Below are positions 27,918-30,142 of a stretch of 30,142 nucleotides of DNA, in pieces (within the stretch, counting starts at the first letter, position 1; every line of letters starts with the position of its first letter). The DNA comes from CAZHAC01 sp964383855 (lineage in GTDB: Bacteria; Chloroflexota; Dormibacteria; Dormibacterales; Dormibacteraceae), in NCBI GenBank assembly GCA_964383855.1, contig CAYLIP010000032.1, positions 1-30,142 of the forward strand, given 5' to 3'. The position numbers and the translations under genes were made by a program. The notes beneath the pieces are model-generated. The model was not told where the DNA came from, ran no database searches, and was given only the letters and a program-made list of their open reading frames with translations.

Positions 27918-30142
27918 GCGTCGCCATCGACGACAAGAAGCTGAAGGAGGTCGCGCTCACGCGCGACGAGTACCGCGCTCTGGTGGAGCGGCTGGGGCGG
28001 GAGCCCAACGACGTGGAGCTGGGCATGGCCGGCGTGCTCTGGTCGGAGCACTGCTCCTACAAGACCTCAAAGCCGCTCCTGCGCCGCCTGCCCACGAACG
28101 GGCCGTCGGTGCTCCAGGGACCGGGCGAGAACGCGGGCGTCGTCGACGTCGGCGAGGGCTGGGCGGTCGCCTTCAAGGTGGAGTCGCACAACCATCCGAG
28201 CGCGATCGAGCCCTACCAGGGGGCCGCCACCGGGGTCGGGGGCATCCTCCGGGACGTGATCGCCATGGGCGCGCGGCCGATCGCGATTCTCGACTCGCTC
28301 CGCTTCGGGCCGCTGGCCGGATCGCGCCGCCACTTCGAGGGCGTGGTCGCCGGCATCGCCGGCTACGGCAACTGCATGGGGATTCCCACGGTGGGCGGCG
28401 AGGTCTATTTCGAGGACTGCTACGCGCAGAACCCGCTGGTCAACGCCATGTGCGTGGGGCTGCTCCGCTCCGACCACCTGAAGCGTGCCGCCGCCACCGG
28501 CACCGGCAACTCGCTGATGCTGGTCGGGGCCCCGACCGGACGGGACGGGATCCACGGCGCCTCCTTCGCCTCCCTCGAGCTCGATGACGACGTCGAGGAG
28601 CGGCGGCCGGCGGTCCAGGTCGGCAACCCCTTTCTCGAGAAGTGCCTGCTCGAGGCCTGCATGGAGCTGAGCTCGATCGAGGCCGTGGTGGCGATCCAGG
28701 ACCTGGGGGCGGCGGGCCTGACCTCGAGCGTGGCCGAGGCCGCCAGCCGCGGCGCTTCCGGCGCGAAGATCGATGTCTCGCGCGTGCCCCGCCGGGAGTC
28801 CGGCATGAGCCCCTACGAGGTGATGCTCTCGGAGTCCCAGGAAAGGATGCTGGTCGTCGTGGCGCGGGGCCGGGAGGAGGAGGTGCGGCACGTCTTCGAC
28901 GCCTGGGACCTGGAGGCCGCGGTGATCGGCGAGGTGACCGACGACGGCCATCTCACGGTGTTCGACGGCGGCGAGCAGGTGGCGCGGATCCCGATCCAGG
29001 TGCTCACGGAGGCGCCCTCGCGGCGGGCGGATTCGGCGCCGCCGTCCGAGCCGCGGCCGCTGCCGCTGCCGCCCGGCGGCCTGGCCGAGGTCGACCTGGC
29101 CGAGGCGCTGCTCAAGCTGGCCGGCTCCCCCAACCTGTGCAGCCGGCGCCCGGTCTACCGGCGCTACGACCACATGGTTGGCGACGGGACGGTGATCGCG
29201 CCCGGGGGGGATGCCGCCGTGGTCCGGATCAAAGGAACCCGGCGGGCGGTGGCGATGACGATCGACGGCAACGGCCGCTACTGCCGGCTCGATCCCTTCG
29301 TCGGGGCCCAGATCGCGGTGGCCGAGGCCGCCCGCAACCTGGCGGCGGTCGGCGCCCGCCCGCTGGCGCTCACCGACTGCCTCAACTTCGGCAACCCCGA
29401 CCGGCCCGAGATCTACTGGCAGCTCGAGGAGGCGGTGGCCGGCATCACGACGGCCTGCCGGGCGTTCGACCTGCCCGTCGTCTCCGGCAACGTCTCCCTC
29501 TACAACGAGTCCGAGACGGGGGGCTCGATCGACCCGACGCCGATCATCGGCATGGTCGGGCTGCTCGACGACTACTCGAAGCGTTGCGACGCCGCTCTCA
29601 AGGACGAGGGCGACTTCGTCCTCTTGGTCGGCACCACCGGCGACGACCTCGGCGGCTCGGAGTTCATGAAGGTGATCCACGACCACGTGGGAGGGCAGCC
29701 GCCGCGCGTCGACCTCGCGGCCGAGCGCGCGGTGCGCGCCTTTGTCGTCGACGCCATCCACTCCGGCCTGCTGCGCTCGGCGCATGACTGCGCCGAGGGC
29801 GGAATGCTGGTGGCGCTGGCGGAGTCCTGCCTGCTCGGCAATCGGGGCGTCCGCTGCCCCGAGCTGCGGCCGGACGACGGCATCTCGCTGGCGGCCGCCT
29901 TCTTCGCCGAGTCGCAGGCGCGCTTCGTGGTCAGCGCCGGCTCGCGGGCGATGCCCGAGCTGCAGGCCCGGGCCCGCCGCCATCACGTCAACATCGAGCT
30001 CCTCGGCAACGTTCACGGCGACCGCCTGGTCTTCGACGGCCAGCTCGACCTGGCGCTTTCCGACCTGCGCCAGCGGTGGGAGCACGGGCTGGTGCCGCCG
30101 TCCGGCGTCGCCCGGCCTGACCTCCTGGAGGGCCACGCCTAG
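27914..30142 (+). CDS. purL: Phosphoribosylformylglycinamidine synthase, PurL subunit
   Basis: A 742-residue small-type PurL that converts FGAR to FGAM with ATP and PurQ-derived ammonia. It contains VLWSEHCSYKTSK (H46), VKVESHNHPSAIEP-like FKVESHNHPSAIEPYQGAA, GGILRDVIAMGARP, and a second half-repeat with LNFGNPDRPEIYW, VVSGNVSLYNES and the TTGDDLGGSEF loop. The stop TAG occupies the last three bases of the window, so the gene is complete. TTG 27914 overlaps the purQ stop. purF often follows in this gene order but is not visible. Confidence 0.96.
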   Translation: MSVAIDDKKLKEVALTRDEYRALVERLGREPNDVELGMAGVLWSEHCSYKTSKPLLRRLPTNGPSVLQGPGENAGVVDVGEGWAVAFKVESHNHPSAIEPYQGAATGVGGILRDVIAMGARPIAILDSLRFGPLAGSRRHFEGVVAGIAGYGNCMGIPTVGGEVYFEDCYAQNPLVNAMCVGLLRSDHLKRAAATGTGNSLMLVGAPTGRDGIHGASFASLELDDDVEERRPAVQVGNPFLEKCLLEACMELSSIEAVVAIQDLGAAGLTSSVAEAASRGASGAKIDVSRVPRRESGMSPYEVMLSESQERMLVVVARGREEEVRHVFDAWDLEAAVIGEVTDDGHLTVFDGGEQVARIPIQVLTEAPSRRADSAPPSEPRPLPLPPGGLAEVDLAEALLKLAGSPNLCSRRPVYRRYDHMVGDGTVIAPGGDAAVVRIKGTRRAVAMTIDGNGRYCRLDPFVGAQIAVAEAARNLAAVGARPLALTDCLNFGNPDRPEIYWQLEEAVAGITTACRAFDLPVVSGNVSLYNESETGGSIDPTPIIGMVGLLDDYSKRCDAALKDEGDFVLLVGTTGDDLGGSEFMKVIHDHVGGQPPRVDLAAERAVRAFVVDAIHSGLLRSAHDCAEGGMLVALAESCLLGNRGVRCPELRPDDGISLAAAFFAESQARFVVSAGSRAMPELQARARRHHVNIELLGNVHGDRLVFDGQLDLALSDLRQRWEHGLVPPSGVARPDLLEGHA

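Noticed and set aside
28067..30136. Long open frame of 689 codons on the minus strand opposite purL
   Set aside because: It is a GC-rich antisense shadow with no recognisable motif; purL on the plus strand is unambiguous.
1..30142. tRNA/rRNA genes, CRISPR arrays, insertion sequences or prophage genes
   Set aside because: I found no cloverleaf-like block, spaced repeat array, transposase or integrase in any gap, and almost all of the window is coding.

Overview
This is a GC-rich (roughly 70% G+C by eye), densely packed bacterial chromosome segment with about 31 protein genes, almost all housekeeping. I see no RNA genes, insertion sequences, CRISPR arrays or phage genes. The gene set (PhaR/phasin, paired DUF881 proteins, a DUF4332-type protein, an SDR plus PlsC pair, PurS/PurQ/small PurL, many GTG/TTG starts, -10-like boxes only 6-8 nt from start codons) fits a high-GC member of the Terrabacteria. 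Dormibacterota/Chloroflexota or a deep actinobacterial relative is my guess; the sequence alone does not prove it.

Layout. 1-2.8 kb: a 3'-truncated cysS on the minus strand, divergent from a MoeA-like molybdopterin-binding protein, then a DUF309 and EamA-transporter pair on the minus strand. 2.8-6.3 kb: an HD-domain phosphohydrolase and a threonine dehydratase-like PLP enzyme, converging with an L-threonine aldolase. 6.3-7.6 kb: a polyhydroxyalkanoate module, with a phasin carrying a histone-like tail divergent from its probable regulator phaR across a palindromic operator. 7.6-9 kb: two overlapping DUF881 membrane proteins. 9-13 kb: glutamate dehydrogenase, an SDR and PlsC acyltransferase pair, and a DUF4332-like protein. 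13.1-21.9 kb: a long plus-strand run of guaA, a 26-codon small ORF, purD, purE, then carboxyltransferase with biotin carrier, a 3-hydroxyisobutyrate dehydrogenase-like protein, biotin carboxylase, enoyl-CoA hydratase and a NUDIX hydrolase. 21.9-24.6 kb: an ECF-type sigma factor and a membrane protein with Ig-like and beta-propeller parts (minus strand). 24.7-30.1 kb: purB-purC-purS-purQ-purL, each overlapping the next by 4 nt; purL ends on the last base of the window.

How it works together. Two blocks encode much of de novo purine synthesis (PurD, PurE, PurB, PurC, PurSQL, plus GuaA for GMP). PurF, PurN/H, PurM and PurK are not in the window. A biotin-dependent carboxylase is split into two genes, with beta-oxidation/valine-catabolism-like enzymes between and after them, downstream of purE. 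The PHA module suggests carbon storage, although no PHA synthase is present here.

The most notable non-gene signals are a 7-1-7 palindrome between the -10 boxes of phasin and phaR; a small ORF with a strong Shine-Dalgarno whose stop overlaps the purD start; a probable CTG start for the enoyl-CoA hydratase; a 16-bp tandem repeat that begins inside the glutamate dehydrogenase stop region; and a recurring leaderless-type promoter layout.
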